Shown piece after piece: positions 17,226 to 25,794 of a DNA stretch of 64,000 nucleotides. The notes below the pieces were generated by a model that saw only the letters and a program-made list of their open reading frames with translations, made no database searches and was not told the origin of the DNA. The translations under genes and the position numbers were made by a program. The stretch's first letter is position 1; each line of letters opens with the position of its first letter. Origin of the DNA: Roseburia hominis (GTDB lineage Bacteria > Bacillota > Clostridia > Lachnospirales > Lachnospiraceae); the NCBI GenBank assembly GCA_021771815.1, contig JAETOE010000008.1, positions 118,946 to 182,945 on the forward strand, read 5' to 3'.

Positions 17226-18410
17226 ATGAAACGTATCGTAATGTTTGAGGGCGGCGTGGAAACGCTCGCATATTTTGCACATCAGATGGCGGCGCAGTTT
17301 GAACGCATGGGCTATCTAGTGTTTTTCTATGATCTTCGGGACGAGGAGCGCAGTGCGAAGCGGCTGCGGAAATTTATACGACTGCGGGAAACGGTGCTTG
17401 TGACCTTTAATTTTCAGGGGCTTGAGAAGGAGGCGGGGGTCTACCGCGCAGGAATCGGGTATATCTGGGATGATTACGGGATTCCCTGTTATAATATTGC
17501 GGCGGACCATCCGTATTTCTACGATGACAGGTTAAGGGAGTTGCCAAAGAAGTATCATCATATCAGTATCGACAGGCGGCAGCAGGCATATTTTAAAGAG
17601 TTTTACCCGGAATATAAGGAAGAAGGCTTTCTGCCGCTGGCGGGAACGGAGCTTGCAGCGGCGGTGCCATCCGGGAAGCGTTATGACGTGATTCTGACCG
17701 GAAACTACACGAAGCTGTCCTTCTTCGAACCCTATATCAACTGGATCAATGACGAGTATGCCGCGTTTTACCGGGGCATTATCGACGAGCTGCTTGCACA
17801 TCCTACGCAAACGGTCGAGGAGGTCGCGCTCGCGCACTGTGAGCGTGAGATGGGGAAAGAGCCGAACGATGAACTTCGCATCGCCCTTCACAAGATGATT
17901 TTCATTGATCTGTATGTACGCAATTACTGGCGCGGGCTGGCGGTGCGCACGCTTGTGAATGCGGGAATTACGGTGCATGTAGTAGGAAAAGGCTGGGAGG
18001 AGCTTGAGGACGTGACAAGTCCGGGGAATCTGATCGTCCACCCCCAGACGGATTCCCTGACCTGCCTTCAGATGCTTTCGGAGTCAAAGATTTCTCTTAA
18101 TGTGATGCCGTGGTTCAAGGACGGCGCGCATGACCGGGTATTTAATTCGATCTTAAACGGGGCGGTCTGTGTGACGGATACAAGTAAGTATCTGTGTGAG
18201 GAACTTTCGGAGGGCGAGGGCGTCTGCTATTTTACCTTAGAGGAAATCGGACGGCTGCCGGAGATTGTGAGAGAGCTGCTGGCGGATGAAGCCCGGCTGC
18301 ATGAGACTGTGGAACGGGGGAAGAAGAAAGTGAGAGAGGAACATACATGGGCAAAACGGGCAGAGACGCTTGCGGAGTGGATAGAGGGGAACCAGGCGGA
18401 TAATTGTTGA
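17226..18410 (+). CDS. CgeB-like glycosyltransferase family protein
   Basis: This 394-residue soluble protein has a C-terminal GT1/CgeB-type domain. Visible features are a GT-B-like core with VHVVGKGWEEL, a conserved DGAHDRVFNSILNGAVCVTD segment that resembles the nucleotide-sugar binding region, and EHTWAKRAETLAEWI at the end. The N-terminal half (MKRIVMFEGGVETLAYFAHQ) is a Rossmann-like domain found in DUF3880-type proteins. The open frame also has an ATG at 17208, but the GTGGGA tract fits the 17226 ATG better. Acceptor and sugar are unknown. It is read in the exporter direction, 82 bp after it, and ends at a terminator. Confidence 0.75.
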   Translation: MKRIVMFEGGVETLAYFAHQMAAQFERMGYLVFFYDLRDEERSAKRLRKFIRLRETVLVTFNFQGLEKEAGVYRAGIGYIWDDYGIPCYNIAADHPYFYDDRLRELPKKYHHISIDRRQQAYFKEFYPEYKEEGFLPLAGTELAAAVPSGKRYDVILTGNYTKLSFFEPYINWINDEYAAFYRGIIDELLAHPTQTVEEVALAHCEREMGKEPNDELRIALHKMIFIDLYVRNYWRGLAVRTLVNAGITVHVVGKGWEELEDVTSPGNLIVHPQTDSLTCLQMLSESKISLNVMPWFKDGAHDRVFNSILNGAVCVTDTSKYLCEELSEGEGVCYFTLEEIGRLPEIVRELLADEARLHETVERGKKKVREEHTWAKRAETLAEWIEGNQADNC

Positions 18411-18465
18411 GATTTCTGAAAATGGGACAGTCAGAGTTGGGGCTGTGTGGCATAAAGCAGGGTAA

Positions 18466-18498
18466 GGGCAATCAGTTTGTATTTCTGATTGCCCTTTT
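18466..18498 (+). terminator. Terminator after the glycosyltransferase
   Basis: GGGCAATCAG (18466-18475) pairs with CTGATTGCCC (18485-18494), followed by TTTT. Bases 18499-18640 show nothing recognisable beyond AT-rich sequence. Confidence 0.85.
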
Positions 18499-18642
18499 GC
18501 AGTACTTTTTCGAGAAGCACTGTGTATATTGAAGATGGTTTAAGTGTATATTGAGAATGAGTTATGCTTTATAGGATTAAATATAATTCTTACGGATGAG
18601 ACAGTGCTTCGTTAGGTTGACTTGTTCTGTCGAATAATCAAC

Positions 18643-18671
18643 TTGCATTTTTCAAATAATGCAGTTATAAT
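18643..18671 (+). promoter_or_regulatory. Promoter of the serS T-box leader
   Basis: TTGCAT (18643-18648), a 17-bp spacer, then TATAAT (18666-18671), just upstream of the T-box Stem I. Confidence 0.65.
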
Positions 18672-18677
18672 GACAAA

Positions 18678-18960
18678 AGAATTGGCGATGACAAAAGCTG
18701 CGATTTGAATACTGCTTCAGAGAGCCGGTGGGCGGTGCGAACCGGCGCAGGATAGAATCTTTCCACTTTTCGAGCCAGCGGTGAAAGCCGCAGGGGTCGT
18801 ATCCTTATATCTACGAACGAGTGGTTGCTGTATGGCTTCTGCTGTTTTGGGTTTCGTGCATCTGTTACAGGCACGGCAGACAAGCGGCGGGAGGGCGGAC
18901 AGCGGCAATATGGGTGGCAACGCGGAAGGATGAGCCTTTCGTCCCAGTGTGTATGATCCT
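18678..18960 (+). ncRNA. T-box riboswitch (tRNA-Ser responsive)
   Basis: The leader carries the T-box sequence GGGTGGCAACGCGG at 18912-18925 and the downstream partner CCTTTCGTCCC at about 18935-18945, the antiterminator pair. Stem I has the AG-bulge segment AGAGAGCCGGTGGGCGGTGCGAA near 18718-18740 written here only in part for its length: AGAGAGCCGG, GGTGCGAACCGG. A K-turn-like GATGA/CGAG pair flanks the base. Serine codons TCT (18758-18760) and TCC (18762-18764) lie where the specifier loop should be; I cannot decide between them. Uncharged tRNA-Ser should raise serS expression. Confidence 0.9.
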
Positions 18961-19155
18961 GTGCGCCTAAGGGCGGTGAAACAGGATAGCCGGAGAAACG
19001 GCAGAGAGCACAGGGGCGGGGGGCTTTTGTGTTGTTCGGCGGGGTCCGGCGAAGCGTCCGTGCCGGTGGCGAATACGGCAGGAGGGAAGCGGCTGTCAAA
19101 GACGATGCGCCGCGGAAAAGAGCAGCGGATCATTCCGCAGAAAGAAGGAGAGAAC
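18950..19155 (+). promoter_or_regulatory. Long structured spacer between T-box and serS
   Basis: About 200 nt separate the T-box from serS. It begins with a hairpin, ATCCTGT...ACAGGAT, enclosing CGCC/GGCG, then GCCG/CGGC, then a G-rich run before CTTTTGTG. No classical terminator with a clear T-run was found right after the T-box, so the expression platform may be here. A reading frame from 18949 runs in phase into serS, but its sequence is not protein-like. Confidence 0.45.
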
Positions 19156-20442
19156 ATGATTGATTTAAAATTTTTAAGAGAGAACCCGGAAGTGGTAAAA
19201 CAGAACATTAAGAATAAGTTCCAGGAGCACAAGCTGCCGCTTGTGGACGAGGTGATCGCGCTGGATGCGGATGCGAGAAGGACACAGCAGGAGGCGGACG
19301 ACCTCCGTGCGAAGAGAAACCAGCTTTCCAAGGAAATCGGCAAGCTGATGGGACAGGGCAAGAAGGAAGAGGCAGAGGCAGTCAAAGCGCAGGTGGCGGA
19401 GGGAGCCGCACGCCTTGCAGAGCTTGAGGAGAAGGAGAAGGAGCTGCAGGAGAAGGTGACGAAGATCATGATGACGATTCCGAATATCATCGATCCGTCC
19501 GTGCCGATCGGCAAGGATGATTCCTGCAATGTCGAGATCGAGAAGTTCGGCGATCCGGTCGTGCCGGAGTTCGAGATTCCATATCACACGGAGATTATGG
19601 AGCGTTTCAACGGTATTGATCTGGATGCAGCCGGAAAGGTAGCGGGAAACGGCTTCTACTATCTGATGGGAGATATCGCAAGACTTCACTCCGCAGTGAT
19701 TTCCTATGCGCGGGATTTCATGATTGACCGGGGATTCACGTATGTAGTACCGCCGTTTATGATTCGCAGCAATGTCGTGACGGGCGTTATGAGCTTTGAC
19801 GAGATGGATGCCATGATGTATAAGATCGAGGGCGAGGATTTGTATCTGATCGGTACTTCCGAGCATTCCATGATCGGTAAATTCATCGATACGATCAACG
19901 ACGAGGAGAAGCTTCCGTATACGCTGACATCATATTCCCCGTGCTTCCGCAAGGAAAAAGGCGCGCACGGCATCGAGGAGAGAGGCGTTTACCGCATTCA
20001 TCAGTTTGAGAAGCAGGAGATGATCGTTGTCTGCAAGCCGGAAGAGTCGAAGATGTGGTATGACAAGCTGTGGCAGAATACGGTCGATCTGTTCCGCAGC
20101 CTGGATATTCCGGTGCGTACCTTAGAGTGCTGTTCGGGCGATCTTGCAGATCTCAAGGTGAAGTCCTGCGACGTCGAGGCGTGGTCGCCGAGACAGAAGA
20201 AGTATTTTGAGGTCGGAAGCTGCTCGAACCTGGGCGATGCACAGGCGAGAAGACTTAAGATCCGCGTGAAGGGCAAGGACGGCAAATATTTTGCGCATAC
20301 CCTCAACAATACGGTTGTCGCTCCGCCGCGCATGCTGATCGCATTCCTGGAGAACAACTTAAATGAGGACGGCAGCGTGAATATTCCGGAGGCGCTTCGC
20401 CCGTATATGGGCGGAAAAGAGAAGTTGATTCCGACAAAATAA
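19156..20442 (+). CDS. serS: Seryl-tRNA synthetase
   Basis: This 428-residue class II synthetase charges tRNA-Ser and, for selenocysteine users, tRNA-Sec. The N-terminal coiled-coil tRNA-binding arm spans about residues 27-110 and is rich in Lys, Glu and Ala. The core has GTSEHSMIG, motif 2 CFRKEKGAHGIEERGVYRIHQFEKQEM and motif 3 TLNNTVVAPPRMLIAFLENN. The start is ATG 19156 behind AAGGAG; the in-phase upstream extension is leader RNA. Expression is predicted to be under T-box control. Just after the stop codon the last ~20 nt are repeated twice. Confidence 0.97.
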   Translation: MIDLKFLRENPEVVKQNIKNKFQEHKLPLVDEVIALDADARRTQQEADDLRAKRNQLSKEIGKLMGQGKKEEAEAVKAQVAEGAARLAELEEKEKELQEKVTKIMMTIPNIIDPSVPIGKDDSCNVEIEKFGDPVVPEFEIPYHTEIMERFNGIDLDAAGKVAGNGFYYLMGDIARLHSAVISYARDFMIDRGFTYVVPPFMIRSNVVTGVMSFDEMDAMMYKIEGEDLYLIGTSEHSMIGKFIDTINDEEKLPYTLTSYSPCFRKEKGAHGIEERGVYRIHQFEKQEMIVVCKPEESKMWYDKLWQNTVDLFRSLDIPVRTLECCSGDLADLKVKSCDVEAWSPRQKKYFEVGSCSNLGDAQARRLKIRVKGKDGKYFAHTLNNTVVAPPRMLIAFLENNLNEDGSVNIPEALRPYMGGKEKLIPTK

Positions 20443-20480
20443 AAGCTGGTTCCGACAAAAGAGAAGCTGGTTTTGAAAAA
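20421..20480 (+). repeat. Three 20-nt degenerate tandem units at the serS 3' end
   Basis: Units start at 20421, 20441 and 20461 and share GAAG(T/C)TG(A/G)TTCCGACAAAA with decay in the third. The first unit encodes the last residues of SerRS (KLIPTK). The second would encode KLVPTK after the stop codon. Confidence 0.6.
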
Positions 20481-20526
20481 AAGAAAATGCTTCTGAGAAA
20501 ATAGAAATTAAATAATGATATAAGAA

Positions 20527-20580
20527 AATAAAACCCGAGGTCTGCTGTCGGTCTGACAGTTGGACTACGGGTTTTATTTT
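20527..20580. terminator. Bidirectional terminator between serS and the cyclophilin gene
   Basis: AATAAAACCCG (20527-20537) pairs with CGGGTTTTATT (20568-20578), enclosing CTGTC/GACAG. There are T-runs on both strands, fitting two convergent genes. Confidence 0.9.
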
Positions 20581-20594
20581 CCTGGCGCGTTATT

Positions 20595-21113
20595 TTAGCA
20601 TTTTTCCGGTTCCGGGTACTCTGTGCCGAAAGTGTCCACAGTCACTTTTTTCATGACCTGCGGCTCGATCGGTCTGTCGCTGTAATCGGTCGCTGTCTCT
20701 GCGATCTTATTGACGATGTCCATGCCCTCCGTGATCTTGCCGAAAGCGGCATAAGCGCCGTCCAAATGCGGGCTGTCCTTGTGCATGATGAAGAACTGGC
20801 TTCCGGCGGAATCCGGATGCATCGCTCTTGCCATGGAGAGCACGCCCTCGGTGTGCTTTAAGTCGTTTGTAAAACCGTTCTGGGAGAACTCACCTTTGAT
20901 ATCATAGCCGGGACCGCCCATGCCTGTTCCGTCCGGACATCCGCCCTGAATCATAAAGCCCTTGATGACGCGGTGGAAAATCAGACCGTCGTAATATCCC
21001 TTGCTCACTAAGCTGATAAAATTGTTTACCGTATTTGGTGCGATTTCAGGATAAAGCTCTGCTTTCATGATATCGCCGTTTTCCATTTCAATTGTTACGA
21101 TTGGATTTGCCAT
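20595..21113 (-). CDS. Cyclophilin-type peptidyl-prolyl cis-trans isomerase
   Basis: This 172-residue single-domain cyclophilin catalyses proline isomerisation in protein folding. No signal peptide is visible, so it is probably cytoplasmic. Signatures are NFISLVSKGYYDGLIFHRVI, KGFMIQGGCPDGTGMGGPGY, GVLSMARAMHPDSAGSQFFI and HLDGAYAAFGKITEGMDIV. It is convergent with serS and shares the bidirectional terminator. Its start is ATG 21113, preceded by AGAGG. Confidence 0.95.
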   Translation of the reverse strand: MANPIVTIEMENGDIMKAELYPEIAPNTVNNFISLVSKGYYDGLIFHRVIKGFMIQGGCPDGTGMGGPGYDIKGEFSQNGFTNDLKHTEGVLSMARAMHPDSAGSQFFIMHKDSPHLDGAYAAFGKITEGMDIVNKIAETATDYSDRPIEPQVMKKVTVDTFGTEYPEPEKC

Positions 21114-21327
21114 GTTTACCTCTTTCTGCCCCGTGCCTGCGGGCGCACTGCATTTTTGTATCTATTCTGACTTCACAGATAGGTATTTTATACAGAGATA
21201 TTGTAACGAAAATAGGGCGGATAGTAAAGAGGAAGAAAGAATTATTGACAGGAGACTTGAACAAATAGGAAATAGAGGGTAACATATGGACAGGCAGAAG
21301 TTGTTGACAGAACAAAGGAAAATTTGA

Positions 21328-22266
21328 ATGAAGAAGAAAAATATAATCACAAATAAAGAAATAATCAATCACGGAAATGAATTTGCAAAAAAATGGAAAC
21401 GAATCTGCGCAGGGCTTTGTCTCGCGGCGTTTGCCATTGAACTTACGGCTGCGGCGAAATTACAGTATGCCGATGAACCTCTTTGGACAGAGCAGCTTGC
21501 AGGGGAAGCGGCAGGTGTAAGAGTCGGACAGAATGCGCTTTATGCGGGAATTTCTGCGGAGATCAGCGAAAATGAAATGGAACTGCTGGCAGAGCATCGC
21601 GAGGAACTTGCGGCTGCTGCGGAACGGGCGGCGCACCCGGAGACGGGAGTCTATACATTTTTACAGGGACCGAAGTCGTGGGGCGAGGGCAGAACGTGGT
21701 CCGGGGAGTGGTCGAACGAGTACGTGAAAGGAAATTATTTTGGGAATTTCGGCTGCGGTCTTTGCTGTATGGCGAATATTTACTGCACTTTTACGGATTA
21801 TACCTGTTCGCCGTGGGATATGTATGAGTATGCAAGGCAGGTGTCGGGTTATTCGCCGACGAGGAAGGTGGGAGCAATCGGCTGGGCGGACATGAAGGTG
21901 ACGCTCCGTAAGAGCGGGTTCGACTGTACGCTGCGCAATAAGCCGGATTCCTACGAGTCGTTTCAGAAGCAGGTGCGGGACGCGAAGGCGGTGGTGGCGC
22001 TGGTCTGCAGCAGGGATGACGATACTTACTGGGAGAAGACCGGAGGTCATTATGTCAACATCGGTCTATACAATGAGGAGACAGACGAGGTATTCCTTGC
22101 AGACCCCGGCGGCCCGTCGCGCAATCGGAGCTGGATTCCGCTTCGCTATGTGTATGACGCTTTAAAGACGTCGAGTCAGTACCAGTATCTGACGGTGAAC
22201 GGTTATGCGGAGGAAAATAATCTCTGGAAACAGGACGGAATTGATGAGGCGTGGGTAGCGCCATGA
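21328..22266 (+). CDS. Secreted or anchored C39-like cysteine peptidase family protein
   Basis: This 312-residue protein has a basic N-terminus and one hydrophobic segment (about 26-45, ICAGLCLAAFAIELTAAA), either a signal peptide or an anchor. The rest resembles the papain-like C39_2 family. A nucleophile Cys143 lies in FGNFGCGLCCMANIY, His241 in TGGHYVNIG, and Asp259 in FLADPGGPSR. These give a plausible catalytic triad. It is not linked to an ABC bacteriocin exporter, so processing of a leader peptide is not implied; substrates could be cell-wall or surface proteins. The following GNAT gene starts 19 bp after the stop. Confidence 0.75.
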   Translation: MKKKNIITNKEIINHGNEFAKKWKRICAGLCLAAFAIELTAAAKLQYADEPLWTEQLAGEAAGVRVGQNALYAGISAEISENEMELLAEHREELAAAAERAAHPETGVYTFLQGPKSWGEGRTWSGEWSNEYVKGNYFGNFGCGLCCMANIYCTFTDYTCSPWDMYEYARQVSGYSPTRKVGAIGWADMKVTLRKSGFDCTLRNKPDSYESFQKQVRDAKAVVALVCSRDDDTYWEKTGGHYVNIGLYNEETDEVFLADPGGPSRNRSWIPLRYVYDALKTSSQYQYLTVNGYAEENNLWKQDGIDEAWVAP

Positions 22267-22285
22267 AATGGTCAAAGGATGGAAA

Positions 22286-23215
22286 ATGTTAAAACTTAAT
22301 TATATAATCATAGGAGAACTGCCAGAGCAACAGAGAAAACTGCTGTCTGAGAATCTGGCGCGGGATAAGGCAGAGCACGGTAAGATCGGGCAGGCAGACC
22401 ATATGGCGGAAGCGTGTGCGATTGTCAGACTGGATGAAGCCGCTGGAAAATGTCTGACAGAGTATCCGCCGGAGGAATGCCTTCTTGTGTCCGGCAGTGA
22501 GGAAGAATTGCAGGCGGCACATACTTGCGGAATGGCGGCGCTCTGTTATCTGCTGCCGGAAGGAGAGCATCAGGGTGTGGAAACGGCGCGCCAGACATTG
22601 GATAAGGACGGCGAAGCGGTGTGCGGCGCTCCGGCGGATATGTATGCGGAGGGCTTTGAGGAAATCGGTCGGACATTTCTTGTACGTGTATACGAAAGGC
22701 ATCATAATATGCCGTGGACGATTCTTACGACAAAGCGCTGTGTTGTCCGCGAATTTTCTATGGAGTATCTCGATGCGCTTTTTGAATTGTATGCAGGGGA
22801 GGGGATGACGGACTATATCGAGCCGCTTTACCCCTATGAGGAAGAACGTGCATATCAGGAGGCTTATATCCGGCATATGTATCACTTTTACGGTTATGGC
22901 ATGTGGATCGTGTGTGACAAGGAGACGGGAAAATTAATCGGACGGGCAGGAATCGAACATCGTGAGGAACTTGGCGGGGAATTGGAACTTGGTTATGCGA
23001 TCGGCGTGCCATGGCAGCGCAAGGGCTATGCGACGGAGGTGTGCACGGCGATTCTGGATTATGTGAAGGAGGAACTGGACGTTCCGTCGGTCTGCTGCCT
23101 GATTGAGGAGGGAAATGTGGTTTCCTGCCGTCTGGCGGAGAAACTTGGTCTTGGCTGGCGCGGAAACCGGACGTTAGACGGAAAGAGTATGCGCAAATAT
23201 ATCAGATATTTTTAA
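22286..23215 (+). CDS. GNAT N-acetyltransferase with N-terminal HAD-like remnant
   Basis: Residues about 150-309 form a GNAT domain of the RimJ/RimL type (TTKRCVVREFSMEYLDALFEL, LELGYAIGVPWQRKGYATEV with the acetyl-CoA pyrophosphate loop, NVVSCRLAEKLGL). The first 120 residues look like the C-terminal half of a HAD phosphatase: CLLVSGSEEELQAAHTCGM resembles the usual 'GDS-x-D-x-x-A-A-x-x-A-G-M' motif, with the metal Asp replaced. It is thus probably a non-catalytic domain. The ATG at 22286 follows AAAGGATGG; an earlier ATG at 22268 lacks a site. Acceptor unknown. Confidence 0.8.
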   Translation: MLKLNYIIIGELPEQQRKLLSENLARDKAEHGKIGQADHMAEACAIVRLDEAAGKCLTEYPPEECLLVSGSEEELQAAHTCGMAALCYLLPEGEHQGVETARQTLDKDGEAVCGAPADMYAEGFEEIGRTFLVRVYERHHNMPWTILTTKRCVVREFSMEYLDALFELYAGEGMTDYIEPLYPYEEERAYQEAYIRHMYHFYGYGMWIVCDKETGKLIGRAGIEHREELGGELELGYAIGVPWQRKGYATEVCTAILDYVKEELDVPSVCCLIEEGNVVSCRLAEKLGLGWRGNRTLDGKSMRKYIRYF

Positions 23216-23299
23216 GGATAAATCTTAATCGTTGCATTTTATTAGGAAATAAAATATAATATTGAAATAAAAATATCATGGATGAAGTGGGTGATATAC

Positions 23300-25666
23300 A
23301 TGGCAGATTATGCTCAGAAGGGAAAAGAGCCGGAATATGAGAAAATTGAGAAGCTGGTAACAGAGGAGACGGACAGTGTCAGACCGACGGGGGAGTTTGA
23401 GAGTCCGGAGGCGCTGTATGAGGATCTGATTGCCAGTGTACGTAAATATCACCCCTCGGCAGATATTTCGCTGATCGAGAAGGCGTATCATGTTGCAAGG
23501 GATGCTCACACGGGACAGGCGCGCAAATCCGGCGAGCCGTATATTATTCATCCATTGTCGGTAGCGATTATTCTTGCAGAATTAGAGCTGGATAAGGAGA
23601 CGATTGCCGCCGGTCTGCTTCATGACGTCTTGGAGGATACGATCATGACGGCGGATGAGATCCGCGAGGAGTTCAGCGAGGAAGTGCTGCTTCTCGTGGA
23701 CGGCGTGACAAAGCTGCGCCATCTGCATCTGGCGGATAATAGCTATAATCATGACCAGAAGGACCGTTCTGCGGAGCGTTTGGAGATGCAGGCGGAGAAC
23801 TTACGAAAAATGTTTATGGCGATGGCGAAGGATATCCGCGTCATCTTGATCAAGCTGGCAGACAGGCTGCACAATATGCGCACGCTTAAATATCAGTCGT
23901 CGGAGGCGCAGATACGAATTGCGCGCGAGACGCAGGAGATTTATTGTCCGATCGCGCAGCGGCTTGGTATTTCCAAGCTCAAGATCGAATTGGACGATCT
24001 TTCGCTGAAATATCTGGAGCCGGAGGCGTATTATGATCTGGTCAGACAGATCGACCAACGCAAGAGCGTGCGTGACAAGTATGTGCAGAGTCTGGTCGAG
24101 GAAGTGCGCGTTCATATCAAGGAAGCAGGTATTTCCGCGCAGATAGACGGAAGAGCGAAACACTTTTTCAGTATATATAAGAAGATGGTCAATCAGGATA
24201 AGACGCTGGATCAGATTTATGATCTTTTCGCGATCCGTATCATCGTCGATTCTGTCAAGGACTGCTATGCGGCGCTTGGTGTGATTCACGAGATGTATAA
24301 GCCGATTCCGGGGCGTTTTAAGGATTATATTGCGATGCCCAAGCCGAATATGTATCAGTCGCTTCACACTACGCTGATCGGACCGACCGGTCAGCCGTTC
24401 GAGATCCAGATTCGTACCTATGAGATGCACCGCACGGCGGAATACGGTATAGCGGCGCATTGGAAATACAAGGAAGCGAGCAACCACAGCGGTGCGGCGA
24501 TGCCGTATACGGTCACGGAGGAGGAGAAGTTAAGCTGGCTCCGTCAGATTCTGGAATGGCAGCGTGACATGTCGGATAACAAGGAGTTCATGAGTTTGTT
24601 AAAGAGCGATCTTGACTTGTTTTCCGATACCGTATTCTGTTTTACGCCGTCGGGAGACGTTAAGAATCTGCCGAACGGTTCGACGCCGATTGATTTTGCG
24701 TACAGCATTCATTCGGCTGTCGGAAATAAGATGGTCAGAGCGAAGGTCAATGGCAAGCTTGTACCGATTGATTATGTGATTCAGAACGGCGACCGCATTG
24801 AGGTCGTGACGTCGCAGAATTCCAAGGGACCCAGCCGCGACTGGCTTAACATCGTAAAGAGCACGCAGGCGAAGAACAAGATCAATCAGTGGTTCCGCAG
24901 CGAGCTTAAGGAAGAGAATATTGTGCGCGGCAAGGAGCTTCTCGTTGCTTCCTGCAAGGCGAAAGGCATCAATTTCTCGGATATTAATAAGACGGAATAT
25001 CAGGCGAAGGTTCTGCGCAAATACGGGTTCCATGACTGGAATTCCTGCCTGGCAACGATTGGGCATGGCGGGCTCAAGGAAGGCCAGATCGTCAACAAGA
25101 TGTACGAGGAATATAAAAAGGATCATCTGGCGCAGATTACGGATGAGGAAGTCTTGGAGACGATCAGTGCGGACAATAAGTATCCGTCTGCGGAAAAACG
25201 TTCCAGAAGCGGTATTATCGTGAAAGGGCTCTATGATGTGGCGGTGCATTTCTCCAAGTGCTGCAGCCCTGTGCCGGGGGATGAGATCGTGGGATTTGTT
25301 ACGAGAGGGCGCGGTGTGTCCATCCATCGGACGGACTGTATCAATATTATCAATCTTTCCGAGATGGAGAGGGAAAGACTGATCGACGCGGAGTGGCAGC
25401 ATGATGAGGAAGAGGGCAGCAACGGGCTTTACCGTGCGGAAGTCAAGATTTTCGGGAATAACCGTACCGGACTGCTTGTCGATATCACGAGAGTCTTTAC
25501 GGAACGCGAGATTGATATTAATGCGATTCACTCCAATACAAGCAAGCAGGGAATCGCGACAATAGACGTTTCTTTCAGTACAAAGGGCAGGGCGGAACTT
25601 AGCAGCGTGATTGATAAGCTGCGTCAGATTGAGAGCGTTATTGATATTGAGAGAACGACAGGCTAA
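23300..25666 (+). CDS. rel: Bifunctional (p)ppGpp synthetase/hydrolase (Rel)
   Basis: This 788-residue long RSH enzyme makes and degrades the stringent alarmones. The HD hydrolase domain includes RKSGEPYIIHPLSVA and GLLHDVLEDT. The synthetase domain includes RIIVDSVKDCYAALGVIH and RFKDYIAMPKPNMYQSLHT. TGS (FTPSGDVKNLPNGSTPIDFAY), a zinc-finger/helical region with HFSKCCSPVPGDEI, and a C-terminal ACT domain (NRTGLLVDITRVFTEREIDI) follow. I place the start at ATG 23300, 5 nt after GGTGA; an in-frame ATG at 23282 has no site. It heads the rel, MBL, hemZ, hisS cluster. A structured repeat follows its stop codon directly. Confidence 0.96.
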   Translation: MADYAQKGKEPEYEKIEKLVTEETDSVRPTGEFESPEALYEDLIASVRKYHPSADISLIEKAYHVARDAHTGQARKSGEPYIIHPLSVAIILAELELDKETIAAGLLHDVLEDTIMTADEIREEFSEEVLLLVDGVTKLRHLHLADNSYNHDQKDRSAERLEMQAENLRKMFMAMAKDIRVILIKLADRLHNMRTLKYQSSEAQIRIARETQEIYCPIAQRLGISKLKIELDDLSLKYLEPEAYYDLVRQIDQRKSVRDKYVQSLVEEVRVHIKEAGISAQIDGRAKHFFSIYKKMVNQDKTLDQIYDLFAIRIIVDSVKDCYAALGVIHEMYKPIPGRFKDYIAMPKPNMYQSLHTTLIGPTGQPFEIQIRTYEMHRTAEYGIAAHWKYKEASNHSGAAMPYTVTEEEKLSWLRQILEWQRDMSDNKEFMSLLKSDLDLFSDTVFCFTPSGDVKNLPNGSTPIDFAYSIHSAVGNKMVRAKVNGKLVPIDYVIQNGDRIEVVTSQNSKGPSRDWLNIVKSTQAKNKINQWFRSELKEENIVRGKELLVASCKAKGINFSDINKTEYQAKVLRKYGFHDWNSCLATIGHGGLKEGQIVNKMYEEYKKDHLAQITDEEVLETISADNKYPSAEKRSRSGIIVKGLYDVAVHFSKCCSPVPGDEIVGFVTRGRGVSIHRTDCINIINLSEMERERLIDAEWQHDEEEGSNGLYRAEVKIFGNNRTGLLVDITRVFTEREIDINAIHSNTSKQGIATIDVSFSTKGRAELSSVIDKLRQIESVIDIERTTG

Positions 25667-25763
25667 ACAGTGTGAAAAGAAGTTCTAATGGCTCATGCCA
25701 GGGGGCATTTCGCCAAGAACTTCTAAGTTTCACACGGAAGAACGCAAAAACAGCGTTCTTCTA
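25667..25763 (+). repeat. 97-bp structured repeat A, copy 1 (covarying hairpins)
   Basis: The element starts right after the rel stop codon. A long hairpin pairs TGTGAAA (25671-25677) with TTTCACA (25728-25734), AGAAGTTCT (25678-25686) with AGAACTTCT (25716-25724), TGGC (25689-25692) with GCCA (25712-25715), and ATGCC (25695-25699) with GGCAT (25704-25708). A second hairpin pairs GAAGAACGC (25737-25745) with GCGTTCTTC (25753-25761). A copy at 46014-46110 differs at 15 sites, all compensated or unpaired. No T-run follows. Confidence 0.9.
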
Positions 25764-25794
25764 CAATCTGAGTTGACGGTTGGGAGGATAGGAT

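Noticed and set aside
18949..19155. In-phase N-terminal extension of SerRS by 69 residues
   Set aside because: The stretch is T-box leader and spacer RNA, has no ribosome site at its ATG, and its translation is Arg/Gly-rich and unlike SerRS N-termini. The 19156 ATG has AAGGAG and the family start.
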